DNA of 64,000 bases. Source: Streptomyces sp. NBC_00091 (lineage in GTDB: Bacteria > Actinomycetota > Actinomycetes > Streptomycetales > Streptomycetaceae). The notes under the pieces are model-generated. The model saw nothing but the letters and a program-made list of their open reading frames with translations, was not told the origin of the DNA and did not search any database. The translations under genes were made by a program, and so were the position numbers. Where the stretch lies: the NCBI RefSeq assembly GCF_026343185.1, contig NZ_JAPEMA010000004.1:424929-488928 (forward strand), given 5' to 3'. This document shows, piece after piece, positions 46,849 to 56,473 of this stretch (the stretch's first letter is position 1; every line of letters begins with the position of its first letter).

Positions 46849-48747
46849 ATGGCCAGTACCACCGTCCACAGGCCAACGGCTCACCCGGCCGCAGTGAGGT
46901 CACCCGCCGCCGGTACGAGCCTCGCCCGGGCAGCCTGGGTGCTGATGATCCTCATATTGGCGTTCGCCGTCCTTCCCGCCGCGGTGCATCCCACAGCGGC
47001 CAGGGCCGACAACCCGATCGTGCAGCACGTCTACACCGCCGACCCTGCCCCACTGGTGCACAACGGGCGGGTCTACCTCTACACCGGGCACGACGAGGAC
47101 GGCTCCACCTCCTCCTTCGTGATGAATGACTGGCGGGCGTGGTCCTCCGCCGACATGGTCAACTGGACCGACCACGGCTCACCGCTCAGCCTGAACACCT
47201 TCAGCTGGGCGGGCGCCAACGCGTGGGCGGGCCAGGCCGTCGAACGGGACGGCAAGTTCTACTGGTACGTGCCGGTGTCGGTCCGGGCGACCGGCCGATT
47301 CGCCATCGGCGTGGCGGTGTCGGACAGCCCCACCGGCCCGTTCCGGGACGCCCTCGGCCACCCGCTGGTGGAGAACAGTGAGATCGACCCGACCGTCTTC
47401 ATCGACGACGACGGCCAGGCCTACCTGTACTGGGGCAACCCGAATCTTTGGTACGTCAAGCTGAATGCGGACATGACGTCCTACGCGGGCAGCCCCGTCA
47501 GAATTCCGCTCACCACCGAGGGCTTCGGGTCCCGCACCGACAACCCCGACCGTCCCACGCTGTACGAAGAAGCACCATGGGTCTACAAGCGGAACGGCAT
47601 GTACTTCATGGTGTATGCCGCCAAGTGCTGCTCGGAGTTCATCGCCTACTCCACGGCACCCAGCCCGACCGGACCGTGGACCTACCGTGGAACAGTCATG
47701 CCCGCCCAGGGCAACAGCTTCACCAACCACGCGGGCATCGTGGACTTTCAGGGCAACTCGTATTTCTTCTATCACAACGGCGCCCTCCCGGGCGGCGGCG
47801 GCTTCACCCGCTCGGTCGCAGTGGAGAAGTTTTCCTACAACGCTGACGGAACGATCCCGACGATCAATATGACGACGGCCGGGGCGCCGCAGGCCGGCAC
47901 GCTCGATCCTTATGTCCGCCAGGAAGCCGAGTCCATCGCGTGGGGCAGCGGCATCGAAACCGAACCCTCCAGCGAGGGCGGGATGAACATCAGCTGGATT
48001 GAAAACGGCGATTACATCAAGGTCAAGGGCGTAGCATTCGGCACCGGTGCCGGCTCGTTCACCGCCAGGATGGCCTCAAACACCAGCGGCGGCCGAGTTG
48101 AGCTGCACCTGGACAGTGCTACTGGGCCGACGGTCGGGACATGCATGGTGTCGGGCACCGGAGGCTGGCAGACCTGGAGCACGGTCTCGTGCCCTGTTAC
48201 CGGTGCGACCGGGACCCACGATCTGTACCTGCGCTTCGCCGGTGGCAGCGGGTACCTGTTCAATATGAACTGGTGGCAGTTCACCACCGGCCAGTCCACC
48301 TTCTCGTCAACCGCCGTCGTCCAGCACAGCGGGCACTGCCTGGACGACCCCAACCAGAGCACCACCGACGGCACTCAGTACCGGCAGTACACCTGCGGCG
48401 CCGGTGAGGAACAGCGGTTCGACTTCCGTCCGGTGCAAGGGGTGGCGGACACCTACTCCCTGGTGAACCGCCACAGCGGCAAGTGCCTCGACATCCGCGG
48501 TGTCTCCACCGCCGACGGTGAGGCGGTCCATCAGTGGACCTGCCACGGCGGCACGAACCAGCAGTTCACGCTGCGGCATGTCGCCGCCAACGACTACCAG
48601 CTCGTCGCGGTGCACAGCGGCAAGTGCGTGGACGTCAGCGGGATCTCCACCGCCGTCGGAGCATTGGTCCACCAGTGGACCTGTGACTCCGCCAGTGCCC
48701 TGGCCGCCAAGAAGAACCAGGTCTGGCGCCTGACCGGCAAGAGCTGA
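46849..48747 (+). CDS. Secreted GH43 arabinofuranosidase/xylosidase with CBM6 and CBM13
   Basis: A 632-residue multidomain enzyme. A long signal peptide (to about residue 53) has its hydrophobic core after residue 28. The GH43 propeller has VYTADPAPLVHNGRVYLYTG (catalytic Asp), SEIDPTVFIDDDGQAYLYWG and YEEAPWVYKRNGMYF with the catalytic Glu. A CBM6 (RQEAESIAWGSGIETE, to about residue 480) and a C-terminal ricin-type CBM13 (HSGHCLDDP, HSGKCLDIRGVSTADG, HSGKCVDVSG) follow. AGGAAGG precedes the ATG. Likely acts on arabinoxylan side chains. No shared operator is visible upstream. Confidence 0.9.
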   Translation: MASTTVHRPTAHPAAVRSPAAGTSLARAAWVLMILILAFAVLPAAVHPTAARADNPIVQHVYTADPAPLVHNGRVYLYTGHDEDGSTSSFVMNDWRAWSSADMVNWTDHGSPLSLNTFSWAGANAWAGQAVERDGKFYWYVPVSVRATGRFAIGVAVSDSPTGPFRDALGHPLVENSEIDPTVFIDDDGQAYLYWGNPNLWYVKLNADMTSYAGSPVRIPLTTEGFGSRTDNPDRPTLYEEAPWVYKRNGMYFMVYAAKCCSEFIAYSTAPSPTGPWTYRGTVMPAQGNSFTNHAGIVDFQGNSYFFYHNGALPGGGGFTRSVAVEKFSYNADGTIPTINMTTAGAPQAGTLDPYVRQEAESIAWGSGIETEPSSEGGMNISWIENGDYIKVKGVAFGTGAGSFTARMASNTSGGRVELHLDSATGPTVGTCMVSGTGGWQTWSTVSCPVTGATGTHDLYLRFAGGSGYLFNMNWWQFTTGQSTFSSTAVVQHSGHCLDDPNQSTTDGTQYRQYTCGAGEEQRFDFRPVQGVADTYSLVNRHSGKCLDIRGVSTADGEAVHQWTCHGGTNQQFTLRHVAANDYQLVAVHSGKCVDVSGISTAVGALVHQWTCDSASALAAKKNQVWRLTGKS

Positions 48748-48753
48748 ACCAAC

Positions 48754-48795
48754 ACAGGGTCGGGCCCGGGCCGGCAACCCGGTGCCCGACCCTGT
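48754..48795. terminator. Hairpin after the GH43-CBM6-CBM13 gene
   Basis: A perfect 12-bp outer stem (48754-48765 with 48784-48795) enclosing a smaller GC-rich inner hairpin. Confidence 0.8.
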
Positions 48796-48986
48796 CCAGT
48801 GCCTTTGCGCGACGGCTTCATCTCGCCGCCCGGCCTGGGTCAGCCCTCGGTCCCTTTGCTCGTTCCGATGCGGAGCATTCGCTACCCCTTGGTGGCCTCT
48901 TGCAGACAGAAATGACAAACGCTCTGGCTGCTCCTGCACATGCTTAGGGACACTCAGATCACCCCCTGCACGGCCCGTCCTCGGAA

Positions 48987-49002
48987 ATGTTAACGCTAAC
49001 AC
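48987..49002. promoter_or_regulatory. Pentose operator upstream of the broken GH43 gene
   Basis: ATGTTAACGCTAACAC, with a palindromic TGTTAACGCTAACA-like core. It is only 41 bases from the start codon, closer than at the other targets, and I see no clear -35 hexamer six or seven bases upstream. Confidence 0.65.
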
Positions 49003-49043
49003 TTCGGCTCTCGGTCCCCCACGCGTGAGGAAGCTGATCTCGT

Positions 49044-51116
49044 ATGTCCTGGCTCCAACACCCCCACAGCCGCCGGAAAGTCATGGCGGCCACCGTCGGC
49101 CTGGTCGCGGGCACCACGCTGCCGGCGATAGGCGCGAGCGCGGCGGCCACGACGGCCCAGCAGGAGCGGTTCACCAACCCGGTGATCTGGCAGGACTTCG
49201 CCGACCTCGAGGTCATCCGCGTCGGCGACGCTTACTACTACACCGGCTCGACCATGCACTTCTCGCCGGGCGCGCCCGTCCTGCGCTCCTACGACCTGGT
49301 CAACTGGGAGTTCATCGGCCACTCGGTGCCGGTCCTCGACTTCGGCGACGCGTACGACCTCAACGGCGGACGGGCGTACGTCCAGGGCATCTATGCGTCC
49401 TCGATGCGCCACCGCCCCAGCGACGGGACCTTCTACTGACTGGGCCAGATCGGCGGGCAGCGGTCGTACGTATACAGAGCCACCAACGCGGCGGGCCCCT
49501 GGACCCGGCACGCCGAGATCGGCAGCAATTACTACGACGCGGGACTGCTCTTCGACGACGACGGCACCCCGTACGTGGCGTACGGCGCCAACGAGATCCG
49601 CGTCGCGCAGCTCTCCCCGGACATGCGCACCGAGGTCAGGTCCGAGCACGTGCTTACCAAGCCCGACGAGATCCACTATATGGAGGGCTCCCGCTTCTAC
49701 AAGATCAACGGGAACTACTACATCTTCGTCACCCGCCCGCCCAACGGCCAGTACATCTGGAAATCCACATCAGGCCCCTTCGGCCCGTACAAGATGCGGG
49801 AGGTGCTGTTGGACCTGCCCGGCCCGATCCCCGGCGGCGGCATACCGCACCAGGGCTCGCTGGTCGACACCCCGAACGGCGACTGGTACTACATGGGCTT
49901 CATCGACGCCTATCCCGGTGGCCGCGTCCCCGCCCTGGCCCCGGTCACCTGGAACGCCGAGGGCTGGCCCGAGCTCCAGACCGTCAACGGCACGTGGGGC
50001 GAGACATACCCCTACCCGGTCACCCCGCACCCGCTCCCGCCGATGACCGGCGCCGACACCTTCCAGGGAACGGCGCTGGCGCCGTACTGGGAGTGGAACC
50101 ACAACCCCGACACCGCCGCGTTCACCGTCAACAACGGGCTCACCCTCAGGACCGCCACCGTCACCGACGACCTCTACAGCGCCCGCAACACCCTCACCCG
50201 CCGCATCCAGGGCCCCGCCTCCACCGCGACCGTCGTGCTCGACTGCTCCGGGATGGCGGACGGCGACCGGGCCGGGCTGGCGATGCTGCGGGACTCCTCC
50301 GCCTGGATCGGCGTCACGCGGCAGGGCGGCGTCAGCAGGCTGGTGGTGTTCGACGGCCTGACCATGGACGCCAGCTGGAACACCAGCAGCACCGGCACCG
50401 AGCAGGCCCGCGCCGACCTCCCCGCGTCCGGCAGCCGCGTCTGGCTGCGCGCCGCCGCCGACATCAGCCCGGGGCCGGGCCGTCAGGCGACGTTCTCCTA
50501 CAGCACCGACGGCACCACCTTCACCCGGCTCGGCCCGGCCTTCACTATGAGCGAGAGGCCTCATTTCTTCATGGGCTACCGCTTCGCCGTCTTCAACCAT
50601 GCCACCCGGGCCCTCGGCGGCGAAGTGCTGGTGGAACGCTTCGAGTTGCGCGCGAACGCGCCGGCGGCCCCTGTGGACACCAACGCCTGGTACGTCATGG
50701 TCAACCGCAACAGCGGCAAGGCACTGGACGTGGCGGGCGTGAGCTCCGCGGACGGCGCCGCCCTCACGCAGTGGGCCCGGTACGACGGGCCCAACCAGCA
50801 GTTCCAGTTCGTGGACTCCGGTGGCGGCTACTACCGGTTGAAGGCGAGGCACTCCGGCAAGCTGCTGGACGTCTCCGGCTGGTCGACGGCCGACAACGCC
50901 GCCATCCACCAGTGGAGCGACCACGGTGGCGTGAACCAGCAGTTCCGGTTGGTGGACTCACCGGACGGATACGTCCGGTTGATCAACCGCAACAGCGGGA
51001 AGGCCGTCGAGGTACCGGGCTTCTCCTCCGCCGACGGGACCGGCATCGTCCAGTATTCGGACTGGGGCGGCGTGAACCAGCAGTGGATGCTCGTCCGCGT
51101 CGGCTCCACGGGCTAG
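49044..51116 (+). pseudogene. Secreted GH43 with C-terminal CBM13, interrupted by an in-frame TGA
   Basis: One continuous frame of 691 codons encodes a Tat-type signal (SRRKVMAATVG), a GH43 propeller (NPVIWQDFADLEVIRVGDAY), a beta-sandwich domain from about residue 335 and a ricin-type CBM13 ([42 protein letters not shown]). Codon 132 (49437-49439) is TGA, where related enzymes have Trp: DGTFY-stop-LGQIGG. A single TGG to TGA change explains it, and the rest of the frame is undamaged. Translation would stop after 131 residues. Alternatives are a sequencing error or stop readthrough. The operator at 48987 places it in the arabinose regulon. Confidence 0.85.
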
Positions 51117-51153
51117 TCCTCCTGCTGACACCGGTATCCGGTTCAAGCCCACG

Positions 51154-51188
51154 GAAACTCCCCCTGCCCGCTGGGCAAGGGGAGTTTC
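51154..51188. terminator. Hairpin after the broken GH43 gene
   Basis: A 16-bp stem (51154-51169 with 51173-51188) with one mismatch and a three-base loop. Confidence 0.75.
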
Positions 51189-51389
51189 GGTCTGCGCGCG
51201 CCCGAGGTCGCACGGCCGACAGCGAGGTCCGAAAAAATCTTGGACCGGACGGCAACCCTTTCTGAAGAGGATCGAACGCCGGGTTGCCGGTCCTGACCGC
51301 TGCGTGCCGCGCCGCGCGCTCGGGAGACGTGGCGCCGCCCTGAGCCGTGTGCCAGGCACGGCAGGTCGCGTTTTTCCCCTGCGCGATTA

Positions 51390-51578
51390 GCCGGCGCACT
51401 GCTCGACGGGGTCCGCGAGATCCTGGCCCGGCTCCTGCCGAGACGGCGACGACGCAGCAACCGCCGCGTGGTCAAACGCAAGATGTCCAACTACAAACTC
51501 AAACGCATCCCGCACCGGAACTGGCCACAACCCACCCGCGACCCCGCCGAGGCAGTCCGGATCGCACCGCACTACCGC
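51390..51578 (+). pseudogene. C-terminal remnant of an IS4-type transposase
   Basis: The frame reads ARLAGALLDGVREILARLL, then PRRRRRSNRRVVKRKMSNYK and LKRIPHRNWPQPTRDPAEAV. The VVKRKMSxxxxKR...WPQP pattern is the typical end of a group of Streptomyces IS4-family transposases. The DDE domain is absent. It marks a past insertion or recombination point just beyond the GH43 terminator. I could not identify terminal inverted repeats. Confidence 0.65.
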
Positions 51579-51866
51579 ACCGTCTCCGCCAGATCCGGCC
51601 CACTGCGGTCCCCATGGAGCAGTACCTTCCCGATCTGGTCGTGGGGCTGTGGCTCGGCAGCAGCAGCGATCGGACTCTCCAGGCGGCTCAAGGCACCAGT
51701 CGCACCACACGGCCCCGGTTCGCCCTGACGATCGACGTTGTTCTCGAGCCCATGTTGGGGTGAGCCTTTCGGCCCCCCGTGTCAGGTTGGCCCCTCGGGC
51801 GAGGCCGCGGAGTTTAAACGCGGACTTGTGAAGAGGGGTCGCCTCGTCGGCTTCGTACCGACCGCG
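51579..51866. other. Intergenic stretch between the transposase remnant and the WhiB gene
   Basis: No supported gene, repeat or RNA is visible. Open frames here do not show conserved motifs. Confidence 0.5.
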
Positions 51867-52199
51867 TCAGCCGGCTGCCTGCCAGCCCGCTCCGTTTGCG
51901 GCACGCGCTGACCGGTCGTGCTCCCTGTGGGCGGCCTGCAGCAGCTTTCGCCACGACGTCACCGTGGGGCGCCGGCGTAGGAGCGCGGGTCGCTCCCGAT
52001 CCGTCATACCTCCCCAGACACCGTGCTCGATACGCTGATCAAGAGCATGGGCGAGGCATTCCGTGCGCACCGGGCAGCCGCCACAGACAGCCTTCGCCCT
52101 GTTCTGGGCGGCGCCTTCTGCGAACAGCTCTTCGGGGTCAGCAGTACGGCAAAGTGCCCGCTTGCCCCATTCGTCGTCATCACCCGCGACCGCCCCCAT
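51867..52199 (-). CDS. WhiB-family iron-sulfur regulator
   Basis: A 110-residue Wbl protein. The four cluster-binding cysteines are at about 17, 39, 42 and 48 (pattern C-x21-C-x2-C-x5-C), followed by the GVWGG turn and a basic C-terminus (LLRRRPTVTSWRK) for DNA contact. These proteins carry a 4Fe-4S cluster and act with sigma factors in actinobacterial development, redox response or antibiotic control. The ATG at 52199 follows GGGGAGAGGA; a GTG at 52259 would add 20 residues. The C-terminal tail is longer than in the shortest members. It is divergent from the sortase-anchored enzyme, with no evident link to sugar use. Confidence 0.88.
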   Translation of the reverse strand: MGAVAGDDDEWGKRALCRTADPEELFAEGAAQNRAKAVCGGCPVRTECLAHALDQRIEHGVWGGMTDRERPALLRRRPTVTSWRKLLQAAHREHDRSARAANGAGWQAAG

Positions 52200-52572
52200 G
52201 CCGTCCTCTCCCCGATCGGCCTGCCCCCCCCACCATGGGACGGGGGGAGGAGTTGTCACCCGGGCCCAACGAGCGGCACCACCGGTGGCGTCACGCGGTG
52301 GTGGACGGGAACAAGCTGTCCAGCGCCAGGACGGGCACCTACTGATGGACGCTCCGAGGTGGCGCTCCTGGCCGCGGCCCCGGCGGCAAGGACCAGCCCG
52401 GGCGTGTCACGGGGCCACCGGGTCCGGTGAGACGGTGCGACCGCGTCTCGGCAAAAGATGTTTGAAACGGCAACCTTTCCGCTCCGGCCGGCCACTTAGG
52501 GGTGTACCGACGAGGGCGAGCCGTGATCAGCGGCCCTACACCCTCTGTGTCAACACCCGATCGGAGCCCCAC
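52200..52572. other. Promoter region between the WhiB gene and the wall-anchored hydrolase
   Basis: About 370 bases. It contains a small hairpin (GAGACG...CGTCTC, 52430-52448) and an AT-richer stretch around 52453-52475 that may hold promoters. None of the palindromic operators seen elsewhere in the window occur here. Confidence 0.5.
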
Positions 52573-54357
52573 ATGTCACCAGGCAACCCGAGATCCCCCG
52601 AGCAGCCGATGCCTCGGGACCGCACGCCCCGCCGTAGCCGGATGCTCCGGCATTTGGTCGTGGGGGCGGTGGCGGTGCTCGCCGCCTCGGCCGGTGTCGG
52701 CGCCCTGGCGCCCAGCGCGGGCGCAGCGCCGACCGTCCGCATCAGTGTGGATGCCGGTACCTCCTTGGGCACGGTGCCCAGCAGTGGTGTCGGCCTCAAC
52801 ACGGGCTTCGGCGACGAGCACATGGGGGACCCCAAGGTGACATCGCTGATGAAGGCCGCGGGAGTCCGGCAACTGCGCTATCCCGGCGGCTCCGGCGCGG
52901 ACGACTACCACTGGAAGACCCACACCTCCGGCGACGGCAGCGGCTGGATCCCCTCCAACACCAACTTCGACCACTTCATGGCCACCGCGAAGAAGGTCGG
53001 CGCCCAGCCGATCCTGACCGCGAACTACGGTTCCGGCACCCCCCAGGAGGCCGCCGACTGGGTCAAGTACGCCAACGTCGACAAAGGTTACGGCGTGAAG
53101 TACTGGGAGATCGGCAACGAGGTCTACGGCAACGGGCACTACGGCAACGGCAAGGGATGGGAAACCGACACCCACGCCGACAAGAGCCCGAAGGAGTACG
53201 GAAAGAACCTGGTCGCCTACTCGAAGGCGATGAAGGCCGTGGACCCGAAGGTGAAGATCGGAGCGGTGCTCACCACCCCCGGCGGCTGGCCGGATACGGA
53301 GAAGGCTCCCGGTGACAGCGCCGACTGGAACCACACGGTGCTCTCCATCGCGGCAAGCTCGATCGACTTCGTCATCGTCCACTGGTATCCGGGCGGCACC
53401 ACCACGGCCGACCTGCTGAACACCCCCTCGCGGATCGCCGGTGTCACGTCCTCGCTGCGCTCGCTGATCGCCAAGTACGCGGGCTCGCGCGCCGCTTCGG
53501 TGGAGATCGCGGTCACCGAGACCGATGCCGTCGGCTCGCCCGCCTTGACCAGCCAGGCCGCGGCCCTGTTCGCGCCGGACACCTACATGACCTGGTTCGA
53601 GCAGGGTGCCACCCACGTGGACTGGTGGAACCTGCACAACGGCTCGGGCGAAGCACCCACCACCGTCCACGGCGAGACCGACTACCGGGATGGGGGCATT
53701 CTCTCCGCTGGAACCTGCGCCGGGGGGAAGTGCCAACCGCCGCGCGACACGCCCTTCCCCACCTACTGGGGCATCCGCTCGCTGACCGCACTGGCGCAGC
53801 CCGGCGACACCATGGTCAAGTCGTCCTCGGGCAACTCGTCGGTTGCCGTGCACGCGGTGCGGAGCGGCAACGGCGGTCTGAACGTCATGCTGATCAACAA
53901 GAGCCCGCAGAACGCGGCGCCGGTGTCGCTCTCGTACGCCGGATTCACCCCGGCCGCCGGGGAGGTCACGACCGTTTCGTATGCCAAGGGAGATACTGCC
54001 CTGACGACGGCGAAGCGGGGCACGGCGGTCGCACAGACGCTGCCGCCGTACTCGATCACGACTCTTCAGCTGAAGCCCGCGTCGGGGACCGCCGGCGCTG
54101 CCAAGCCGACGCCCGCCCCCACGCCGACCGCCGCCACGCCGGTTGTTACCGCCTCCGGCACGACCGGCACCCGTGCGCAGGCGGAGCGCGGCGTACCCGT
54201 CGGCCAGCCGACCCCGGGCAGCACGTCCGGCGGCCTGGCTTCCACCGGGGTGAGCAACACCATCACCTACAGCGCCCTCGGTGGCCTGCTGGTCATCGCC
54301 GCCGGCAGCGTGCTGGTGCTTCGCGGACGTCGCCGCAGGGCTTTGCACGGGAAGTGA
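52573..54357 (+). CDS. Wall-anchored clan GH-A hydrolase (arabinofuranosidase-like) with LAxTG sorting signal
   Basis: A 594-residue secreted protein. The signal peptide ends near residue 52. A TIM-barrel domain follows, with QLRYPGGSGADDYHWKTH, VKYWEIGNEVYGNG (acid/base candidate Glu183), AVTETDAVG (nucleophile candidate Glu316) and HVDWWNLHNG. A beta-domain and a Thr/Pro-rich linker come next. The C-terminus has LASTG at 555-559, a hydrophobic span and an Arg-rich tail, the arrangement recognised by class E sortases of Streptomyces. The enzyme is therefore probably covalently fixed to peptidoglycan. The catalytic family is uncertain: related proteins are named alpha-L-arabinofuranosidase or cellulose-binding protein. 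The start has only a modest GGAG site. Confidence 0.8.
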   Translation: MSPGNPRSPEQPMPRDRTPRRSRMLRHLVVGAVAVLAASAGVGALAPSAGAAPTVRISVDAGTSLGTVPSSGVGLNTGFGDEHMGDPKVTSLMKAAGVRQLRYPGGSGADDYHWKTHTSGDGSGWIPSNTNFDHFMATAKKVGAQPILTANYGSGTPQEAADWVKYANVDKGYGVKYWEIGNEVYGNGHYGNGKGWETDTHADKSPKEYGKNLVAYSKAMKAVDPKVKIGAVLTTPGGWPDTEKAPGDSADWNHTVLSIAASSIDFVIVHWYPGGTTTADLLNTPSRIAGVTSSLRSLIAKYAGSRAASVEIAVTETDAVGSPALTSQAAALFAPDTYMTWFEQGATHVDWWNLHNGSGEAPTTVHGETDYRDGGILSAGTCAGGKCQPPRDTPFPTYWGIRSLTALAQPGDTMVKSSSGNSSVAVHAVRSGNGGLNVMLINKSPQNAAPVSLSYAGFTPAAGEVTTVSYAKGDTALTTAKRGTAVAQTLPPYSITTLQLKPASGTAGAAKPTPAPTPTAATPVVTASGTTGTRAQAERGVPVGQPTPGSTSGGLASTGVSNTITYSALGGLLVIAAGSVLVLRGRRRRALHGK

Positions 54358-54371
54358 GACCGCGTGAGTGA

Positions 54372-54423
54372 CCGACGGCCCGGCAGCAACGCCACCCACC
54401 CGTGGCGCGCGCCGGGCCGTCGG
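54372..54423. terminator. Hairpin between the wall-anchored hydrolase and GH43-CBM42
   Basis: A perfect 13-bp outer stem (54372-54384 with 54411-54423) with a smaller inner stem in the 26-base loop, between convergent genes. Confidence 0.75.
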
Positions 54424-54535
54424 CCTCCGCGCCGGCGTCGGCGGTCAGGTAACAAACAAGGCCGGGGTCGTTGACCTGGACCTGGCCTACCTCGGCACCG
54501 GTCCCGGCCCGTGGGGTGGCCCGAGCCGACCCCCG

Positions 54536-55936
54536 TCAGTAGCCGACGTGGAAGGTGGCGTCGGCCTTCTCCGTGGTGGTGGCGATCGGGTCGATGCGCA
54601 GGACGTAGCCGGTGTGCCGGATGTAATGCGTCGGGAAGTTGTGCGAACGGAAGGACGACCAGGAGGAGTCGGCCAGGCCGGCGGTCCTGTGGAACGTGGC
54701 GGCCGCGGCGAAGGTCGCGGTGCCGTCGTTCTCTTCCAGCCGCAGGTCGTAGTTGGAGTGCCGCAGGTAGCGGGTCGGGAAGTTGACCGACTGGAAGGAC
54801 ACGCCCGCGCTGTCGGCCAGGCCGCGTACGAGCTTCCACTGCGAGTCGGTGTACGGGTCGAACGGGTAGACATCGATCCGGCCGACGGAGTTGGCGTGAC
54901 GGACGTAACGGTCGGGGTAGTTGTAGGACTTCAGCCGGTTCCAGGCGGGGCTGCCCCACTTCGCCACGAGGTTGTCGTACTCGGTCGTGGTGATCGTCGC
55001 GATGGTGCAGTGCTTGGAGTTGAGGGGCTGGGTGTAGTCGCGCTGGTCCAGCGCGGTCCAGGTGCCGGCGGCGAGGTCGTTGCTCTGCCAGGCGTAGAAG
55101 ACGCCGTTCGGCGTGTAGGTGTCGCCCCACAGGTACCAGGATCCGGAGGTCAGGGACTTCACCAGGGTCGGCGCCTCGGTGCCGCCGTGGGCGGCCGCCG
55201 TGCTGAAGGGCGTGAAGCTGCCCGGCTGCAGGGTGGTCGACCGCGCGCCCACGAGGGCCTGGTCCCTCCCCCTGTAGTAGAGGTAGTTGACGCCGTTCAC
55301 ACCCACGGCGAGGTTGCCGTCGATGATGTCGTAGCCGGGGTCGAAGAAGACCTGCGGGGACGTCACCGTCTGGAAGTTGGTGGTGTAGTTCACCATGAGC
55401 ACGTTGTGGCCGCTGGCATTGACCGACGAGTAGATGATCCCGTACTCGCCGCGGCCGGCGTCCCAGAACGCCTCGGGTGCCCAGCTGTGGGTCACCATGT
55501 CGTGCAGCTTCAGCCGGCGGTAGCCGGTGAGGGCGCGCAGGTCCGCGGAGTCCCAGACGTGGATGTACTGGCTGTTGTAGCCCCAGTCGGTGCCCTTGAG
55601 GTCGGTGGCGAGGACGACGAAGGTGCCGTCCTGCTTGCGCATGATGAACGGATCACGCAGACCGCCCGCACCCGCGGTCGGGGTCACCACGGGGTTGTTC
55701 TGGTTGAGCGGCATCCAGCGCAGGCCGTCGGTGCTGACCGCCAGGTGCAGGCCGTAGTCGGCCTCCAGCATGGTCGCGGACTCGGTGAAGTAGCCCATGA
55801 CGTAGGCCGCGTCCGCGGCGTAGGCGGGCCGCGCGCCCAGGGCCAGCGTTCCGGACAGGGCCAGCGGGACGGTGGCGGCCATACCGAGGAACAGGCGTCG
55901 CGACGGGTGGGGGCCGGGGCCGGTTGTTGCGGTCAT
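54536..55936 (-). CDS. Tat-exported GH43 exo-arabinanase-like enzyme with C-terminal CBM42 (AbfB)
   Basis: A 466-residue protein. It has a Tat signal (PSRRLFLGMAA, ending AYAAD) and a GH43 propeller: YVMGYFTES, LRDPFIMRKQDGTFVVLATD with a catalytic Asp, THSWAPEAFWDAGRGEYGII and GTEAPTLVKSLTSGSWYLW with a catalytic Glu. From about residue 330 an AbfB/CBM42 trefoil has repeated FPTRYLRHSNYDLRL-like units (YVRH, YLRH and YIRH three times). This combination matches exo-1,5-alpha-L-arabinofuranosidase of Streptomyces avermitilis, so arabinan is the likely substrate. ATG at 55936 after CTGGAG. A pentose operator lies about 207 bases upstream, the longest spacing in the regulon. Confidence 0.9.
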   Translation of the reverse strand: MTATTGPGPHPSRRLFLGMAATVPLALSGTLALGARPAYAADAAYVMGYFTESATMLEADYGLHLAVSTDGLRWMPLNQNNPVVTPTAGAGGLRDPFIMRKQDGTFVVLATDLKGTDWGYNSQYIHVWDSADLRALTGYRRLKLHDMVTHSWAPEAFWDAGRGEYGIIYSSVNASGHNVLMVNYTTNFQTVTSPQVFFDPGYDIIDGNLAVGVNGVNYLYYRGRDQALVGARSTTLQPGSFTPFSTAAAHGGTEAPTLVKSLTSGSWYLWGDTYTPNGVFYAWQSNDLAAGTWTALDQRDYTQPLNSKHCTIATITTTEYDNLVAKWGSPAWNRLKSYNYPDRYVRHANSVGRIDVYPFDPYTDSQWKLVRGLADSAGVSFQSVNFPTRYLRHSNYDLRLEENDGTATFAAAATFHRTAGLADSSWSSFRSHNFPTHYIRHTGYVLRIDPIATTTEKADATFHVGY

Positions 55937-56142
55937 TTGCGCTCCAGGGTGCGTGGGGGGCGGGCGGCCGTTCTCGGCAGTCACGGCATGCACCGTCGCA
56001 GCGCTGGGCGGGGGCGCCCGGACCACGGGATGCAACGGGTCCCGCGGGTGGTCGCGGACGTTGCGTCCCGGGGCGGGAGGTTGCTGCCCGCTCCGTGGAG
56101 CCCAGCCCGTCGGGAGTGCGGGGACGGTGGAAGCAGGATCGA

Positions 56143-56158
56143 ATGTTAGCGCTAACAA
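56143..56158. promoter_or_regulatory. Pentose operator upstream of GH43-CBM42
   Basis: On the minus strand TTGTTAGCGCTAACAT, one base short of a perfect palindrome. It is the rightmost member of the regulon in this window. Confidence 0.72.
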
Positions 56159-56284
56159 TCAATTCGGCCAGGACACGCGGTAGATGAGAGCGGCTCGGTG
56201 GCCATCACTATGGGTCTGCCCGAGTAGCGCGTCAAGGTCACGCGCAAGGTCGTCCCGCTGCCCGGTCGGGAAGCGCGGCCCGAC

Positions 56285-56460
56285 CCGATCCGTCGTCCCG
56301 GACGGGCACGTCGGCCTCGACGAAGCCCAGCCGCCGGTTCATGCCGAGGGCCGCAGCGTTGCCCGGGTGGTGGAAGGCCCGCATCCAGTGCACGCCGCGC
56401 GAAGCTGATCGCCAGAAGCTTCATCGCCAGCGCGACGCCCCTCCCCAGGTGGCCGGCCGG
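56285..56460 (-). pseudogene. Frameshifted remnant of a GNAT acetyltransferase
   Basis: On the minus strand, GHLGRGVALAMKLLAISFAR appears in one frame. After a shift near 56395, GVHWMRAFHHPGNAAALGMN and RRLGFVEADVPVRDD appear in another. Joined, they form the acetyl-CoA-binding and C-terminal part of a GNAT protein. The N-terminal half is missing. Confidence 0.65.
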
Positions 56461-56473
56461 CACTCCGTCTGCG

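Noticed and set aside
51245..51295. Inverted GGCAACCC/GGGTTGCC around 25 bases after the GH43 terminator
   Set aside because: Only eight paired bases with a long loop. It could be an IS end or a weak hairpin, but neither can be supported.
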